Shown here in pieces: positions 1-10,880 of a DNA stretch of 64,000 bases. How positions within the stretch are numbered: the stretch's first letter is position 1; every line of letters starts with the position of its first letter. The position numbers and the translations under genes are program-made. The notes beneath the pieces are model-generated. The model did no database searches and had not been told where the DNA came from. It was given only the letters and a program-made list of their open reading frames with translations. This stretch comes from Schistosoma haematobium (lineage: Eukaryota > Platyhelminthes > Trematoda > Strigeidida > Schistosomatidae), in assembly GCF_000699445.3 (NCBI RefSeq), contig NC_067196.1, positions 43,677,806 through 43,741,805 on the forward strand. The letters are read 5' to 3'.

Positions 1-206
1 TCAATATTTCTTCGTGTAGTGGATAAGCCGAATAGTTTTGAAGCAGTTTGTTCAGCAGCACTGTTAAGAATAATGGGAGCAGACGCTAGTTCTTTCAACC
101 AAACAGTTTTCAAGGATCTAAAAGTATCTGGCCGGACGACAGAGAAACATAGTAAGATAACATGTGCATCCAAATATGACAAATGTCTCAAAGAACTAAC
201 TTCTTC
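1..206 (-). CDS. Atypical RhoU/RhoV-like GTPase, exon 3 (partial, runs off window start)
   Basis: The exon follows a strong acceptor (pyrimidine tract then TTCAG at 211-207) and is open in phase 0 to position 1. It begins EEVSSLRHLSYLDAHVILLC (residues 95-114) and continues FSVVRPDTFRSLKTVWLKEL (115-134), matching the Rho core -FD-LR-L-Y---DVFLLCFSVV-P-SF-N---KW-PE-. It then reads APIIL (137-141), where RhoU has PIILVGT, but the following TKxD/TQxD guanine-specificity (G4) motif is absent. The sequence passes directly to NSAAEQTASKLFGL, which resembles the helix located after G4 in Rho proteins. Either about 20-25 residues were lost, or an unseen splice occurs. The end of the protein (SAL/G5 motif, C-terminal lipidation or palmitoylation cysteines) lies outside the window. 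The plus-strand ORF over the same bases is a shadow. Confidence 0.8.
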
Positions 207-2353
207 CTGAAGGAAGTAGAAAAAGAATAGTCAAATAGAAATGTTTAACAAATATATGAAATAGTTTTCACAAAATAACAAAAATGACAGTTCAATCTTT
301 AACGCCGGCATAGGTCACAGTTGATAATGAATGCAACTAACTAAATGGCACAACAATGAAGCATTTAGTAGTCGATATTAAGGCCTAAGATCCGCGAAGG
401 GTAACGGATGTAGGTAATTAGCGAGACAATTAAGCCACAAGTGAATAACATCGTTTCTGTCTATCAACTAGTTTGTGTAGACAATCTGATCTCAAAAAGG
501 ACCAGTTGTGACTCAAGTAACACCATAATGCAAAGAAATCAACGAATTAGGTTCAAGTTTTATGAGGAACATAAGTTTCATTCGACACTGATGGAACTGA
601 ATATTTGTGTTATGATAACTGTCATCATATAAATGACGTTAAGTACATAAATTCGTAAGGGTTGAAAGCAAACATATATATCTGTAAAAACTCTATAAAA
701 ACAATGAAGTTGAGAAAGTAAATGGCTTTATTTAGTATACATTTAACTGAGTATATTATAGTCAACCTTTATATTTGATTTCCGGGTGAGTTGAGATATA
801 GAAATAAACTTTTTACAGTAAACTATATATATATGGAGCAGCAAAGTAAATGAGCATTGGCTTTGTGACCTATATTTCTCTTCTTAATTAACTGAAAAAT
901 AGGACAATCATACCATTTTCGTCGAATATTCGTAAAGAAAAAACAATAGCTTTAATTTTCTAACATTTACAGTCAGTTGGCTAGTGAATCTGTCACTTGG
1001 ATACTACTTGGTCAGGTTAAAGGGCTCAGTTCTGTAACCAAATTACCAGTGTATATCTTTCATACGCTTCAGTAATCTATCATATCAATTGTTCCGTTAT
1101 AACGTATCTGGGTCTGAATAAGGCGTTAGGACAAACGTTTTATGGATAAATAATTCTAGTCGCTAAATTCCCGGTAGTAACTGTTTCATTCAACTAAAAA
1201 AGCAAATACCATACAGTACTTTATTGGAAGTCTGATGAATAGTTAATGTCAACTTTATATCAATAATAAAACCTATTGTAACCACATCTTCTGTTTCAAT
1301 CCTGTGACTGCCATCCAAAAATCAAACAAACAAAAGTAGAACTTCATACAAAAATAAAGTGATTGAACGTCATAAAAGGAGAAAATTGACTAGGAAAAAA
1401 AATAAGATAAATACAGCGAACGTGAGTTAGAAAATAAATATAGTGAAAATTTCCATTTTGACATTTGGTAAATAAATACGGAACGAATTGAGCGAAGGAA
1501 TTTCTTTTCTTCGCTCAATTCGTCCCTTTATTTAGAAAATAAATGTTTGCCTTATCACTACTTGGTCATGTTGAGGGATGTTTGCCTATGAGTTTGAAAA
1601 GGTAAACTCATATGTACACAGAGATTTAATCAGCTTGTATACTTTATCTTCAATAGTCAAAAGTAGAATGAATCTGTCTTTCTAATTTAATTCTAAAGCT
1701 TTCCCTAGGCTTGTTCCATATGTTAAGTCAATATATCCATCACAATAACACATGTTGAAAATATATAAATAATGACTTTTGGGGAAAGTATGCACTTCAG
1801 TTTGTAAGTTTCAACTTATTAAACATTTCTGGGGCACTGAATCGCAAGTTACAATCTACTCCATTTAATTTGGTCCAGTAGCACTGTCAGATAAGACATG
1901 ATTATTGTGGCTTTTAATAAGCATTTACAGTCTTTGGATTGAATTTTTTGCTTTTTCATGATACTGAGGTGTACCACAATAAACATTAGCCAACAAGCAG
2001 TTTTTCAGTAGCGTTACTTTGTGTACACTTTATGCAATTATACATACAGTGATACTGAATCCCCCATTCGATCATAATACAGAATTAATATTGAACCTGC
2101 AATGTTGTTTGAGACTCAAAAGTGTGTTCAATATATGGCTGAGTCAGCCCCTACGTTCCTCTTGCCTGTCGATGTGGGCTACAAAAACATTTATAACCTT
2201 GGAGAGTAACAAAGGAGTATGAAGTTTCGAATAAACATTCGATTTAATATCAAATGATAGAAAGCAGGTTGGAAAACTTCAATTACAAATGGAACAAGGA
2301 GTAGTAAGAAAACCTTAACTTTACAATGAAGTATAACAGATGGAGACACTCAC
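207..2353 (-). other. Rho GTPase intron 2
   Basis: This 2.1-kb intron is bounded by GTGAGT (2353-2348) and TTCAG (211-207). I see no coding exon in it on either strand. It holds one strong short hairpin (1483-1523), described separately. Confidence 0.7.
1483..1523. repeat. Perfect 15-bp inverted repeat with 11-nt loop
   Basis: The arms ACGAATTGAGCGAAG (1483-1497) and CTTCGCTCAATTCGT (1509-1523) are exactly complementary. Outside them AAATAAA and TTTATTT extend the symmetry imperfectly. It lies in intron 2 of the Rho gene. It could be the closed tip of a small foldback element or a structured intronic RNA; nothing in the sequence decides. Confidence 0.7.
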
Positions 2354-2412
2354 TTTTCCTCCTGTGTCACAGATTTGTAGATGTACTGGTCGTGTATTAG
2401 CACACACTTCAA
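2354..2412 (-). CDS. Atypical RhoU/RhoV-like GTPase, exon 2 (G3/switch II start)
   Basis: A 59-nt exon bounded by TTTCAG (acceptor, plus-strand CTG at 2413-2415) and a GTGAGT donor (2353-2348). Its first two bases complete the codon left open by exon 1, giving V-E-V-C-A-N-T-R-P-V-H-L-Q-I-C-D-T-G-G-K (residues 75-94). This aligns without gaps to the Rho pattern ending in the G3 motif DTAGQ. Here the motif reads DTGGK: glycine replaces Ala59 and lysine replaces the catalytic Gln61 (Rac1 numbering). The reading phase and both splice sites agree with exons 1 and 3, which makes this tiny exon convincing. The intron to exon 1 is about 4.2 kb. Confidence 0.82.
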
Positions 2413-4299
2413 CTGAAATGAAGAGATCAGAATAACTTGTAAGACAAGTTACATAGTAAAAGAGGTGAATTTACAAGATGTCATGACATGCATTAATAGT
2501 CAGGAAATACTGAGGACAGGATGAAATTAGTATTTAATAAATGAGTATAGACATGGTGTAACACGAGCAAAACTCGGTCGTAGTGGCACGATAGGATCTA
2601 TTCTTCATCCTCCTCTAAATAGTGAATCGTGTTATTCCATGCTTATAGTCATCAAATCAATCGTTTCTTTTGGATCATTTTTCTTTTACTAACATATCCA
2701 TTTATGTTCGTAATACCTTTACTTTTCACCGGTTTTTTTAATCTTGTATGGAATGTTGACGAGGCACATTAGCTTGGAAGAAAACATTTATACAAAGTCC
2801 TACGTTGTGTTTGACTGACTGGTGTTATATGTTCAAAATCAATGAAAATCATTGTTAAGCACTAAACAATGCACCATGCAAGAATATTACAGTTAAAGTC
2901 AATATATTTCATGCCTCGGGACCTCTTGACGAGCTCTCTCTAAACATATTTGATGAAAGTTATAGGCCTCTTTCTATTTTCCTAAGAAGCTTGTTTCTAA
3001 ATGCTAAACACACTAGTCGAAATAAGTGGATTTCTATAGTGAATAAACTACTGGTTTCCGATACATGGATAGTAAATCACGTCTTGTAGTGACCTGGATG
3101 AATTTAGAGACAAAGTTAAAGATAGCAAGCTATATACTGGATGGACCAGTGTGCTGCTGGAGGCGTGTGGCCGGTTGACACTCCAGCTGTCCACATCATG
3201 GAACCATACTTACTTTCGGCATCTTGAAAATATACTTTATTATTGGTGATCTCATCAACTTGAAAGCATGACCGAAGAATCACTGCCTAAAGTCCGTTAT
3301 AAGTAGTCACTTTTATTTTCGATTTCGTAATGTTGGCTGTGCACTTGGAAAAACCTCGTCACTGAAAATTCATGAAATAAGTTTTGTTTTTAGGATTGAC
3401 TTTTTGTGACCCCTTCCATTTGAAAGGAAGTGCCACTATGGAAGACGTCATTTATCCATGGAAAACATTCTACCTTCGCCACAATTCAGCACAGTTAGCG
3501 GTTTTCCCTCAAGGCTGAAATTTACTGGTTGCAATTAAAAGGCTTTTCAATCGATCTACATGATATATTAGGATCTCATTGAGCCAGTCAATCATGAGCA
3601 GCGTAAAACCTGGCATATCTTTACATCGGTTCAAGTCGCCGTACCCCATAAGGACACATGAATTTACATAGAGAGTTATGTCATTCAGTGATATTTCTTT
3701 TGTAAACTGACTCCAACCAGGTATCTACGCAGAAAATATTTTTAAATGACTATAATCTCAGTTTCAATGAGATTGTACATTTGAACCGATAAAGTTAGCA
3801 GCATATTTTTACACGACTGCTAACTTTACTAATGTGGATTATTTATGGTTAAAATAGTTACCGCTGCACCATGTAATTAAAGATTTATGTTCATTTTAGC
3901 TAAAATAAGCAATATACTGGCTTAAAAATTAGGACGACTTAAATCTTAATGCCTTACAAAACCACAGATAAATTGATGAAACGAGAACACATATTTAAAA
4001 ATAAATAGGAATGTTAGGTTACAGGTGTGTGAATACAGCTTCACTAGTAGATGAAATTTGGTACATAATCCAACTGTTTACAACTCATGAACGTCATCAC
4101 GAGAATTCGGATTCGAAAACATATAGCCCCATACACTCTTCTGATTTATTTATAAGCGGTTCTTAGAAGTATCTCCTGAAAAGTTCTGTATCTTCACTGT
4201 TTAATCAATCACTTCTTTTTGAGAATGTGGAAAAATAGTCTACTCTCATACCTTCCCCACATTACGTATAAACTATTTCCATAAGGCACACGCAACAAC

Positions 4300-4565
4300 A
4301 AATGCAGGAGTGCTGGAAGTGGATAGTATACATATTGAGGAAAGCACCCAACTGCGTCACAAGGCAAGCCCTCACAGAATCCTCAAGGTCAAAGGAAAAG
4401 AGGAAGACCAAAGAACACATTACGCCGAGAAACGGAGATAGACATGAGAAAAATGAACAAGAATTGGATGAAACTAGAAAAGAAGGCTCATGACAGAGCG
4501 GGTTGAAGAATGTTGTTTGGCGATCTATGGTCCACTGGGAGTAACAGGTGTAATTAAGTAAGTAC
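4300..4565 (+). mobile_element. RTE-like non-LTR retrotransposon, 3' end fragment
   Basis: In two frames this reads as the C-terminal tail of the RTE-type polyprotein found elsewhere in the window: a W-x-W-I segment, then RKAPNCVTRQALT, then the basic K-R-K-T-K-E-H-I-T-P-R block and the E-L-D-E-T-R-K stretch. The same tail occurs on the minus strand at 50725-51045 and 61985-62200. The fragment ends at TAAGTAAGTA, comparable with the TAAGT-rich ends of those copies. It is 5'-truncated, frameshifted and dead. Confidence 0.65.
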
Positions 4566-5445
4566 TTCCATCAAAAGATCAATGTTGTGTACGGTAGTAA
4601 TTACTTGATTGTTTTAGACCAAATTGAGTCTCCAACTACAATGCTATTTATTTGATCACTACTAGAGAAGAATTTTACCCACTTTCTTGAAGACAAAAGA
4701 CATATAGTTATTTGAGATCAAAAGAAACTTAAATCAATGTAGTCACCCAGACCATTACAATCACGATATATATCACACAAATCTGATTGCTAAAATAAGC
4801 GAAATACCATGGTTGTAAGATAACTGGTTTACTTACAAACCATTAACAATATTTTACACCTCTATTTTGGTTTTATTCAGCAACTTGCAACTGTTTTAAG
4901 AGTTTACGCTTAGATTATTTTTTCGAAATTTATCTGCAATATGTGCTGTGCCTCAGATATAAAGGCATTCGGTGGCAGTAACTGCATAAAGTATGGAAAG
5001 CTCCTGGTATTATGAACCTCTGAAATATCCAAAATCTTGATTTTGAAAAAAACAATAATGGAAGAAGCAGTTGTGTTAAGAAAAATGCAACGATAAAGGA
5101 CTCTCAGTGAAAGAAGTGGGAACATTATAGCATCCAAAAACTTGACGTATACAGATACAACGTTAGGTAGTGATGACCATAGATCAATTCTAACTGAAAA
5201 GCAGGATCGTTTGCCGGTTGTGTGAATTTAGTCAGGTAATCAACAAGGCACAACCAACGTAGAATCTAGCCTATATTGAATGGTACAAGTTGTTACATCA
5301 CACCACCATAACTAAATGACAACTACATTATCAAGAGTGAGGAAATAGTCTCAGGAATGATAACAGGTTATCCGTTTGTACAAACCTATTGGTTTAAGGT
5401 TTTCGATTTACAAAAACTAGAAAATTACCATGAGTTACCGCTAAG

Positions 5446-6512
5446 TGCCCAAGCAACCAATAAATAGGAAATATAGGCGAACAAAGGGGGAAAAGGTAAA
5501 ATACATTGGAAAACAAAGGGAAAATAATGGGGAGACAAGCCTAAAAGTCTGCTTTTCCGTCTGTCAGGGGGAAAATGATGCGAATATTCCCCTTTATGTC
5601 GCTGTTTTAAATGTCGCTAAATTGTCTACTTTTTGCCCAAATACACGCCAGACCATCAGTCAGAATGAAACACAATACATTCATATAAACGTATGTAGCA
5701 ATGGAGCAATCACTGAATAATTGATACAATTAAGGGCAATACATTTACAGTCAATATCCTTAATGGAAACCCATATGTGCTCATGACTAACTATCGAGCA
5801 CATAAATATTCCTGTCACTAGAATAAAAGGATTCTTCAAAGTGAGTGCGTCGGTCCGTTAATGACCTAAATTTCACCAATCCATTTTTTGTATTCACCGA
5901 ATTTCAGAAGTTACAAGATTACTCTGCTTCTCAATAGTCCGACAGGCGTTGCAAAAAGGTATTACCAGTGGGAAAATTTAATGTTCCAATAAACATTTTT
6001 TAAATGCGCTTATTTTCTAACTTGCATGGGAAACTCTCTGGGTGAATGTAGATCATTTCAAATTACAATAAGACTTGGTAATTACAATTTAAATACATAA
6101 CGATCGATGCTCTAACATCTGCCAACTATGCATAATGTTGTACAACAGGACGTTTTTTCTTTTTAATAAATTTCTTTCAACATTACCATTTTTAACGTCG
6201 ACTGCGGTTGTTGTGTAGTTTGTTATAAAAATAAAGGCGAACATAAGAGATATTTGGGGTTAGGCCAAAGGTATGTTAAAAGTTGAAGCAAAATTAGACG
6301 ATTCGGCATGTATTCAGACAAAAAGTAGGCAATTTGACGTGTATTTAGGTGAGAAGTAAACAATTCAGCGAAATTTAAAACACAGCGATATAAAGGGTGA
6401 AATCCGCATCATTTCCTCCTGATAGATGAAAAAGCAGACATTTGGGCTTGTTTCCCCATTATTTCTCATTTGTTCACCTATATTTCCTTTTTACTGGTTG
6501 CTTGGGGAAACT
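5446..6512. repeat. Diverged inverted repeat pair (foldback/MITE-like)
   Basis: The roughly 200-bp segment at 5446-5655 and the reverse complement of about 6300-6512 align clearly. Both start CCCAAGCAACCA, continue with AAATATAGG then GAACAAA, AATAATGGGG and GACAAGCC or AACAAGCC, and end in AAATACACG. By eye the arms are roughly 80% alike and the intervening DNA is about 640 bp. The outer edge (CCCAAGCAACC) is the same in both arms, as expected for a foldback or two oppositely inserted copies of one element. The 91-aa ORF inside the left arm is not conserved in the right arm and is not treated as a gene. Confidence 0.6.
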
Positions 6513-6653
6513 AATCATACCTCGTCAGTTACTAGCTAACTCCCCTCAATAAAATAGCAGCCCGTGGTTCCAAAGACCACAAAACTACATGGTAATAGAA
6601 ACTTAGAAAATGATAAAACCAACGAATCATTACAATAAAACAGTTCGACTCAC

Positions 6654-6876
6654 CACAAAATGTATCTAAGGCAGATGGCCTGTATTCCGCTGGATAATCA
6701 TTGGAAGTGTAACTAACGACCAAACTAGTTTTTCCGACTTGTTTATCGCCTATAAGGATGCATTTCACAGTAGTAGGATTGTTATTTTCCACCTCGCGCA
6801 CAGAAGTATGTTGTGCTTGTACTTCATTCTTATTTGGTGATTGAGGTGAGAATCCACTATCAAAAGGTCTCATCAT
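6654..6876 (-). CDS. Atypical RhoU/RhoV-like small GTPase, exon 1 (start codon to P-loop and switch I)
   Basis: This exon encodes the first 74 residues of a Rho-family GTPase, a membrane-associated switch acting on cytoskeleton and signalling. The start is the MM at 6876; an in-frame TAA lies three codons upstream, so translation cannot begin earlier in this exon. After a polar N-terminal extension of about 36 residues comes the P-loop [10 protein letters not shown] (residues 43-52), then [10 protein letters not shown] and the effector region YRPSALDTF (65-73). The [12 protein letters not shown] stretch is most like RhoU/RhoV. The P-loop is odd: lysine and glutamine sit where Rac1 has Gly12 and Ala13, and switch I has Ser for Thr35 and Leu for Phe37. 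The exon ends at a GTGAGT donor (6653-6648) with one codon base left over. Family assignment is confident; activity is inferred only. Confidence 0.85.
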
Positions 6877-6940
6877 TACATCTTAACATAAGTTATTTCT
6901 GTCCTACATATGAATTATAGTAATATACTGAATACTGAGA
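6877..6940 (-). promoter_or_regulatory. Rho GTPase 5' leader with possible acceptor and short uORF
   Basis: Read on the minus strand, a pyrimidine-rich stretch ending TTTCTCAG lies about 60 nt upstream of the Rho start codon and could be the acceptor of a 5' UTR exon. An upstream ATG-TAA (a two-codon minimal uORF) overlaps the region just before the MM start. No TATA box is clear at a useful distance. This is sequence observation plus inference; no expression support is available. Confidence 0.3.
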
Positions 6941-7394
6941 AAGTAACATAAAAGCTCTTGCAATCGCAATAACAATCCAATGAACCCGCCAGTTTCGAAT
7001 AAGTCACAAATGAATACCCATCCATTCAAGCCTCAAAAGCTAGCCGATATGAACAACGGACTATTTGTTCCTTAAGTTCTCTATCTGGGTAGCATCAGGA
7101 CGTGCTCGGTTATGAAGACGCGCATTTTTTGGTACTTCTGGATCTGAAAATCAACAAAATTTGCCAATAATGGAAGTTGATCGATGGTTCGAATGGTTCT
7201 GAACGGAACAGAAGACGATTTAACTTAACAAGCCTCTGTATCTTGTAGCAGTGGATCACCGATGCCTCCAGGTAAGAATCTAGGTATATTATCGATAAGA
7301 GAAAGAGAAAAGAACTGGTAAATTATGATGAGATACTGTCCTTGGACCATAGAAATATGTCACGTTTTCTCTTAAAGGATTCTTCGGAAGTCAC

Positions 7395-7706
7395 TTAAAC
7401 TGGCTCAGTCGGTAGAGAATTACAACACTTGACTACTCTTACAGAGTAAAAGGTGTGCATACAGTTCGCTCTGATGTGTCGTATATCCAGTTTCTGGGTG
7501 TTGTCCCTAAGGTATTTGTTGGGACTAAACTTAAGTAGGTACTTCGGGGGATACCCAGAAGTGTTTAGATTGCTATAAATCATTAGATCATCTTTAGGAC
7601 GTTTGTAATATAATGAGTAAAGGTTCATTGATCGTAGGCTCTCTTCACAAGAATCGAGTCCCCAAACTGATTTTGTGTTTACCGGTAAATAAATCCCCAC
7701 AATCAA
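7395..7706 (-). pseudogene. CR1/jockey-like non-LTR retrotransposon, C-terminal reverse transcriptase remnant
   Basis: The 103-codon open stretch matches the C-terminal tail of RT proteins in the CR1/jockey group. It has L-D-S-x-E-E-x-L-R, then D-D-L-M-I-Y-x-x-L-N-T-S, then K-Y-L-R-D-N-T-Q-K-L-D, and the hallmark F-Y-S-V-R-V-V-K-C-x-N-S-L-P near its end. That SVRVV-x-W-NSLP signature is typical of these elements after the RT palm; here W is C. No upstream RT domain is present, so this is a 5'-truncated dead copy. It lies upstream of the Rho gene on the same strand. Confidence 0.65.
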
Positions 7707-8984
7707 TAGCTATGTGATTCTTCGATATTTGATACTGACCACATTAGTTTTAATGGACTCAACTAGCTGAGGGTGCTCGCGCATCCGCACCAGATCACTA
7801 GTGAGTACGCCGTACTTCATATACACGACGGCTAGCCAGCTCACATTTGTCGATTCCCAATATATCGACAGTCTATCAAACATTCCTTCGAACGCATTTG
7901 CTTCTGGCTTTTGATTTGACTAGGTTGAAACATTTCGAATATAAGAGGTGTTACTGGTTAAGACGTCAAATTCCGGCTACTTGTGGCATCCTTACGTGGC
8001 TCGCTGTCGGATATGAACCAAAGCGACTTTATCGTTTTGTAGTGAGTGAGGAAATACTGTGTTTCCGCACTCTAAATAGGGACGAATAAAACTGGTCAAT
8101 ATTAGATGGAAAGTTCTTTCACCAAAATAGCAAAACTGCGCTTCAACGTTACCACTGGAGGGTTTGCCCGAAAAGCATTTTTGTCGCAGTTAGCGTAAGA
8201 CATCAGAATGGATAACCCCAAGCGTAATCGCACTTAGTGCCAATAGAATAACAGTAAAGTTCGGGCCTGTTTCGAAAGAACCAGCATACATCTCCATCAT
8301 TATTGCTTAAAATAGGTGATCCCATGGCTTACGATTAGAACCACAAAACGTTTTATGCGAATATGCGTGGAAGCTCCTTTCTGTTCTATCCTTAGAAAAT
8401 GTTTTCTAAGATATAGTTAACTACCAAATCATGAAGGTGGTCTAAGGAGGTGAAGAGGGTCATAGTCATGTCTCCTCTAATCCCTGCATACTGCAAATAT
8501 TGAAAGTATTGTAGGTTCAGTGGAACGTCACCGAATGGTAGTGAGATCATCCACCATGCATAACCATTTCCTCGTTAGGTGACAAATTACTGATCATCGG
8601 ACTGTCTGTTAAACATCACCAGTGTCGAGGGTGACTAACGCGGAACAATCAATCGCTCACTATGGATTAGGCCATGTGTCAGCGATTATACTTTGTACCT
8701 ATATGGTATTTCTAAAATAATTTCAAGAATGTCATGCTTGTTCAATGCTGCTGTCAAAATAGCCACAGTATATGGAGACGACGAAAGAGTAATCCACGTT
8801 ATGCACTGTCTACGATGAGTGACTTTGACGTAAGCTAGGTTACATTATCTCCAGTCATTTCGTGTAGACCTCAATCATCAACACAGATCATCCACATTGA
8901 TGATCTACAGTGTATTGCCTTCGGCAAGTTATTTATGGGTTTTTAAATGCAAGCGCCGTTTTAGTTGCTTTTATACGGACTCAC
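7707..8984. other. Unassigned intergenic sequence
   Basis: This stretch is moderately GC-rich for the window, especially 7760-8080 and 8400-8690, which suggests old repeat sequence. I recognise no domain. The 80-codon ORF at 7847-8089 has no recognisable motif and no convincing splice context. Confidence 0.4.
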
Positions 8985-9050
8985 CTCAAGAGAGTGATAT
9001 CCTTCTTCAAGGAAGGAGACATTATGAAAGGGTGGTTCATCACTAGGGTA
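8985..9050 (-). CDS. Possible 66-nt internal exon of unknown gene
   Basis: On the minus strand a long pyrimidine tract (CTTTTTCTTTCTCTCG, then TTCTTTTTCAG) ends at 9051, and GAG|GTGAGT lies 66 nt further on (donor 8984-8979). Phase 0 gives Y-P-S-D-E-P-P-F-H-N-V-S-F-L-E-E-G-Y-H-S, then L-E; a second phase is also open and the third has a stop. I recognise no family. It could be a micro-exon of an unseen gene or a 5' UTR exon of the Rho gene, 2.1 kb downstream on the same strand. The Rho ATG has an in-frame stop just upstream, so a coding fusion to Rho is excluded. I found no partner exon. Confidence 0.35.
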
Positions 9051-9699
9051 CTGAAAAAGAACGAGAGAAAGAAAAAGACAAGAAGTAGAACAGACAATGT
9101 AAGTGACTGATGAAGCTGAGTTATTTATTATGGAAAAGTTAGAGTATGTTTAGTTAGACTTATTTCCTTTCATTAAGTCAACTTTTACCCAAGTGTATCC
9201 AGATAGCTTAAAGAAGACAAACCCAAAGTGTAGCAATGAATGGATAAAACACTATATATATAGGAGATATTAAAAAGTGCTGAAGTTTTGAGACTATGTA
9301 GATCTAAAATATACAGTAAAGGAAACAAAGTCATTATTGGACTCCTTTTTAGCCTAGCGATTCAGTTTAGCTTATGATAGGATTTTTCGGCAGAAAGCGA
9401 AGCGATATCGAGGTTACAAACGTGAATCAAAAAGGTATTTGGAGTAATAAATTGGCATCAATATCACTGATTAGTTACGTTCCACTGAATTACAAGGAGC
9501 AGTAAGCAATCAAAATGTCCTACACTACAGACATGGGTGAATTAAAATTACCTCCTCACCATCATATTTGCTGATCAGAAACGTCACGCTCACTCCTTTT
9601 TTAATGTAAGCTTTCTTACATTTGTGGTATGGTTTAATACTGATTAAATCCAAGCCTCATATTACACACTTTCACACAGAGAGAACTATGATTTTGGTT

Positions 9700-10880
9700 T
9701 TTTGGCTGACGGTTCTTTTGAAGCCCGGTTATTATTAGTCTACGAGAATATTGCCTTTGCCTCGCCGATTTGTGGCTTCAAATCTTTCGGACCCTCCTGC
9801 CTGTTCTTTATTTGTGGTGCCCAGATACCCAATGGCTTCCACTTCTTCCAGAATCTCTCCATTTGATATGAGCTCGTTGGTCTTTACTGTGTTGTGTTTC
9901 AGGATCGTGTCTTGTCTATTGTGAATGTTAAGGCCCATTGCTATGGAAGCCACTGACACAGTGATAGCTTTTATCTTCCTTTGTTGCTATGTGTGGGACA
10001 GAAAGGTGAAGTAAACTGTACAGTATAGAGGTTCAAGCTGTGTGTTCAGGAAGATTCCTCAGTTATTTTCTGGAAGGGAGAGCACAGGAAGGAATTGGTT
10101 GAAGAATCCTGGTCGGTGGCCTATGTTCCACCACGACTAACAAACAGAAGTAAGCAAAATGTATTGAACTTGATTATTTCTGACTGTGACTCTGAAAACA
10201 GTTTGATCCCCCTGTAGTTTACTCAACTTCTACAGTTCCTTTCCTTCAGTATTTATAGAAGGGTTTGTATGTGATGTTTCTGTATCATATAGTTTGAGTA
10301 GAGATGGCCAACTCAAAATGTTTTCAGAGTAATCAACCTACTCGTTACCCCATTCTTGACCTTCGATTACCGATTTACTTTCCTCGTTCATGGCTGACCA
10401 CTCTGGTTAACACTAGTTTCATGATAGCTTCTTAGTTGTCTGACGTAGTTACTTCATATTTCTTTCTCTTGCAGCCTTCGTGACCAAAGAACAACAGAAT
10501 GTTTCCCGAAGGCATTCTCTGCCATTCGCTTTTTGTCGTCTGGGTTTTATCTATTTCAAGCACAGTAAGGTCGTATCTTTGCATATGATCAGTTAGCCGA
10601 ATGGTCTTCCAACTCCCCTACACTGTCCGGACCGTCTATATGCATATAGTGATAGTTTCTTTGGCTGTCAGATAGGACATTGGCCTCATAACTTGTGAAG
10701 AATCTCGAGATAGATTATGAGGTGTCGTAATTGACCTAAATAACTGGACACAGCTTCCACGAGGACGCTCTATATCTTCAAAACAACTTCCTATGGTAAT
10801 GAATGTTATGTTCGGTGGAACAGACCCGAAAATTTTAAGTGTGGTTACCTTCTGTGTGGTAGGTAAACACATCTAGTAGG
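9700..10880 (-). mobile_element. RTE-like retrotransposon with large internal deletion
   Basis: From 10872 downward on the minus strand the translation matches the start of the RTE-type ORF: N-I-T-F-I-T-I-G-S and S-I-T-T-P-H-N-L-S-R-D, then in a shifted frame R-Y-D-L-T-V-L-E-I, the entry to the endonuclease domain. After about 450 nt this is lost. At 9959-9735 the sequence jumps to the post-RT region (M-G-L-N-I-H, I-L-K-H-N-T, E-E-V-E-A-I-G-Y-L-G). Most of the endonuclease and all RT catalytic motifs are therefore missing. Multiple frameshifts and stops show it is inactive. Confidence 0.55.

Larger units (their letters stand above)
2413..6653 (-). other. Rho GTPase intron 1 with repeat insertions
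   Basis: A 4.2-kb intron bounded by GTGAGT and TTTCAG. It contains an RTE 3'-end fragment in the opposite orientation (4300-4565) and a pair of diverged inverted repeats (5446-6512). The remainder, including the less AT-rich stretch near 3150-3700, shows no domain I recognise. Confidence 0.65.

Noticed and set aside
19..210. Plus-strand ORF preceded by an acceptor-like pyrimidine tract
   Set aside because: The reverse strand of the same bases encodes the Rho core (CFSVVRPDTF) with a real acceptor; the plus ORF is its shadow.
5445..5720. 91-codon plus ORF
   Set aside because: It lies in one arm of an inverted repeat and its frame is not kept in the other arm.
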